NCBI GenBank assembly: GCA_045531585.1
Contig: JAZSEH010000058.1
Coordinates: 1 to 64,000 of the forward strand
DNA length: 64,000 nt
Direction of reading: 5' to 3'
From: SIG587 sp045531585
GTDB lineage: Bacteria; Bacillota; Clostridia; Oscillospirales; Acutalibacteraceae
In this document: one piece after another, positions 61,584-64,000 of the stretch
How positions within the stretch are numbered: the stretch's first letter is position 1
Layout: the number at the start of each line of letters is the position of its first letter
Made by a program: the position numbers and the translations under genes
Notes under the pieces: generated by a model
Database searches by the model: none
Told to the model about the DNA's origin: nothing
What the model saw: the letters and a program-made list of their open reading frames with translations, nothing else

Positions 61584-63113
61584 ATGATGAAAAAATTGGA
61601 ATCGCTACTTTCGAATACAACATTATATAAAACCATTTGCATTTGCGCAATGATTCTTACTCCGTCGTATTTGCTATGTTTTTTTCCACAATATATAAGT
61701 GTGATTTTGCTTTTATGGGGTGCAGCAATTCTTATTCATGATTTGATTAAGGACAGAAATATGTTCTCGCAAACAGGCAGTATTTTATTGGTTTTATTTT
61801 GCATTGGATACACAATAACTATTTTGTTTTTTGCAGAAAACGATATCTCTTCAACACTTCATCTATTCTGTTGGACAATTTTGGAATTCTTTTTGATATT
61901 TTCTATTGAGAAAAAAAGGCATAAAGATATTGAAACCATTATGAAGGATATTTACGCAATCAATCGCGTGATATCTATAGTTGCAGTAATAACAGGTCTT
62001 TTAAGCCTTTTGTGCTATTTTCTAAAATTATCAATAGTTTTTCCTGATCCGGAGGGTCTTAATAGTGCATGGAGTGTTGGCATTATATACGGAAGGAACA
62101 CAGGCATATATAATAATGCTTTAACTTGTGCTAATGCAATGCTTATAGGATGTGTAGCATCATTATTTAATTTGTTTTTTAACAAAGGAAAAAAATGGTA
62201 CGTGTGTGCAGGATATATAAGTACATTCATTATTTGCTACCTATGTGAACTTACAACACTTACAAGAACTCACACATTTGGAATATATATACTTGTTTTC
62301 TTGATAGTCTTCTTTGTGATGTATCAAGTATTGTTAAAAAAGAATTTTGGCACATTTAAAAGAGTGGTAGCTTCTGTTTGTGCGGCTGTGTTGGTGTTTG
62401 GTTTTTGCCTTGGTGGGGAAAAAACATCAAAGTTTGTAATGAAAGGCATTGCCTCTGTTACCCCCACCATTAATGTTCATGAAGTTTTAAACGGTGGAAA
62501 TTGGTTTGCCCCTATCGAATCCACACCTGATGATGAGGATATTCAAAATTTAGATGCGGATATATCTCTTGAAAGAACCGAAATTGACCGTCTGCCCAAT
62601 TTCTTCTATCCAAGAGACGAGCTTTGGAAGGTTGGATTGCAGGTTGTTCCTAACTCCCCTGTATTTGGATTTACTACAGGAAATAAAAACGCAACATCTC
62701 TTGAGTATGGAACAACAGAATATATAAGCAAATCTAAAAACGGTATTGCCACATACCATAACGCCTATTTTGATATTGCCGTATCTGCAGGACTTCTGGG
62801 ACTGGCGTTTATGTTGTTTTTCGTGGGCATTCACCTTGTAAGAACAGTGAAAATGTTATTCTCAAAATCTTTACAGGATTTTACAACAAAGCAAATGATA
62901 GGATATATTGTTATATCCTCATACCTTGCCGTTCATATTTTCTTAACCTGTAATTTTTTGGGTGTTCTTTGCCTTACAAATGTATCGGTATGTGTATATT
63001 TCTGGATTTTAATTGGATTTACATCAGGGTGTAATGGAATCGCTCTCAATAACGGCGAAAAATTCTCGGTGGAAAATATAATAAAAAAATTTACTAAATA
63101 TAAAGAGGCATAA
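61584..63113 (+). CDS. O-antigen ligase/polymerase-like membrane protein
   Basis: 509 residues with about twelve membrane helices. A large extracytoplasmic loop (about 290-390) contains FYPRDELWKVGLQVVPNSPVFGF and a conserved GNKN...TYHNAYFD segment, typical of Wzy/WaaL-type proteins. It likely polymerises or transfers undecaprenyl-linked glycan outside the membrane. It starts 22 nt after the glycosyltransferase gene, with GAGAGGAAACA as RBS (a second ATG at 61587). The region is distinctly AT-rich. Confidence 0.82.
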   Translation: MMKKLESLLSNTTLYKTICICAMILTPSYLLCFFPQYISVILLLWGAAILIHDLIKDRNMFSQTGSILLVLFCIGYTITILFFAENDISSTLHLFCWTILEFFLIFSIEKKRHKDIETIMKDIYAINRVISIVAVITGLLSLLCYFLKLSIVFPDPEGLNSAWSVGIIYGRNTGIYNNALTCANAMLIGCVASLFNLFFNKGKKWYVCAGYISTFIICYLCELTTLTRTHTFGIYILVFLIVFFVMYQVLLKKNFGTFKRVVASVCAAVLVFGFCLGGEKTSKFVMKGIASVTPTINVHEVLNGGNWFAPIESTPDDEDIQNLDADISLERTEIDRLPNFFYPRDELWKVGLQVVPNSPVFGFTTGNKNATSLEYGTTEYISKSKNGIATYHNAYFDIAVSAGLLGLAFMLFFVGIHLVRTVKMLFSKSLQDFTTKQMIGYIVISSYLAVHIFLTCNFLGVLCLTNVSVCVYFWILIGFTSGCNGIALNNGEKFSVENIIKKFTKYKEA

Positions 63114-63114
63114 G

Positions 63115-64000
63115 ATGATTGAAAAAGGGGATTTTATTTCAGTTATTGTACCCATATACAATGGTGAACAACATATTTATAATTGTGTAAATGCTTTTTG
63201 TAAGCAGACCTTTAAGAATTTTGAAGTAATATTTGTTAATGACGGTTCACAGGACGGTACAAAAGAAATCTTTGATGAACTAAAAGAAAAAGAGCTTCCC
63301 TTTGGGCTTAGGGTAATTCACAAAGAAAACAACGGAGTAAGTGCCGCCAGAAATGATGGTATTAGAGCTGCAACAGGCGAATATCTTTGCTTTGTTGATG
63401 CGGATGATATTATTTCAGATGATTATTTGGAAGTTCTTTATAATGGGGTGGTGAGCACAAACTCCAACATTGCTGTTGCTTGGCTTACCCGCTCCATTGA
63501 GGATTTGCAAAAGCGGGAAGGAAAACCGGAGATTTTAAAAGTTCCTTCAACACAGTTTTTGAGAAAGTTTTTGTATAAGGGAATAAAGTATACTGTTTGT
63601 GCCTGCATTTTCAAGAGGGCCTGTTTTAAGGAAATGGAATTTCCTGTTGGATACCGTTACAGTGAGGACGTATTTGTTTTATGGCAACTCTTTGCTCGGG
63701 AAGAAAATATAACCGAGGTATGCTGTAAAATTTACTACTACTATAATAATCCCGAGTCGGCTATGAATAAGGGAATTGATGTTTCAAGACTTACTGCTGT
63801 GGAGCTTATGAAAAAACTCGAACCTATTATGGATGAACTAAATCCTGAATTTGCCGTTGAGTTTAAAAAATTTGCGGTAGCACGGCATAATTGGTCTATT
63901 TTATGGCAGGCCGCAATAAAAACGGGTTCGTATAAAGAATTTAAGGAATTTTGCAAACATTTCAATATGAAGGAAGAACTTAAAAAGATGATTAGCTATC
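63115..64000 (+). CDS. GT2 glycosyltransferase (partial, runs off the window)
   Basis: The start ATG at 63115 is 1 nt after the polymerase stop. The 295 codons present give FISVIVPIYNGEQHIYNCVN, VIFVNDGSQDGTKE (first DxD-like Asp), then NNGVSAARNDGI and CFVDADDIISDD, the GT-A family 2 signature. The later SEDVFVLWQLF acidic segment is also typical. It adds one sugar to a polyprenyl-linked repeat. The reading frame is open at the window edge; no stop was reached. Confidence 0.92.
   Translation, partial: MIEKGDFISVIVPIYNGEQHIYNCVNAFCKQTFKNFEVIFVNDGSQDGTKEIFDELKEKELPFGLRVIHKENNGVSAARNDGIRAATGEYLCFVDADDIISDDYLEVLYNGVVSTNSNIAVAWLTRSIEDLQKREGKPEILKVPSTQFLRKFLYKGIKYTVCACIFKRACFKEMEFPVGYRYSEDVFVLWQLFAREENITEVCCKIYYYYNNPESAMNKGIDVSRLTAVELMKKLEPIMDELNPEFAVEFKKFAVARHNWSILWQAAIKTGSYKEFKEFCKHFNMKEELKKMISY

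Overview
The window looks like the chromosome of a Gram-positive Clostridia, most likely an Oscillospiraceae/Ruminococcaceae-type gut anaerobe. The evidence is Firmicute gene order (rpmG-secE-nusG-rplKA-rplJL with an L10 leader; rimP-nusA-rnpM-infB-rbfA-nrnA-truB-ribF), sigma-A type promoters with 17-bp spacers, ApbE/NusG_II genes, an AbrB regulator, and dockerin and cohesin domains. Most genes are moderately GC-balanced. The dockerin gene (53.6-56.5 kb) and the end of the window (61.6-64 kb) are visibly AT-richer. No rRNA, complete tRNA, CRISPR array or intact insertion sequence was seen.

Layout. 0.1-1.4 kb: YycJ-like hydrolase and rlmH. 1.4-5.6 kb: the rpmG/secE/nusG/L11/L1/L10/L7-L12 operon, with an unusually long SecE. 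5.9-16.3 kb: a carbohydrate locus with two paralogous substrate-binding lipoproteins, a 1912-residue membrane-anchored surface protein and a GH16 lipoprotein, but no permease. 16.3-26.9 kb: rsmA, an unknown gene, an AbrB regulator, a MacB-like ABC protein, a flavin-related trio (Gx transporter, NusG_II protein, ApbE) and secA, with several structured repeats. 27-30 kb: an (alpha/alpha)6-barrel enzyme and an esterase. 30-40 kb: upp, rpiB, tsaB, tsaE, a RodA/FtsW protein, a GT2/GtrA pair, polA, an LMW-phosphatase/RimI fusion, tsaD and mntP. 40-41.6 kb: a sugar isomerase-like gene, then a divergent DUF6809/ribbon-helix-helix pair with palindromic operators. 41.6-53.1 kb: the rimP-ribF operon, an AEC transporter, apgM and an alanine symporter. 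53.2-58.3 kb: an XRE regulator, a secreted dockerin protein and a membrane-anchored cohesin protein. 58.3-60.3 kb: htpG. 60.4-64 kb: the start of a polysaccharide cluster, cut by the window end.

The most interesting items are: (1) the adjacent dockerin/cohesin genes, which look like a one-cohesin cell-surface display system; (2) a recurring layout (rpmG, abrB, apgM, htpG) in which the downstream promoter is nested in the upstream terminator hairpin, so that read-through RNA should terminate while newly initiated RNA should not; (3) a family of about 210-220-bp inverted-repeat elements between convergent genes whose internal hairpins keep their position but change sequence with compensation; (4) the RHH/DUF6809 pair with operators placed exactly on both promoters; (5) fusions and extensions of core proteins (LMW-PTP/RimI, SecE with four extra membrane helices).
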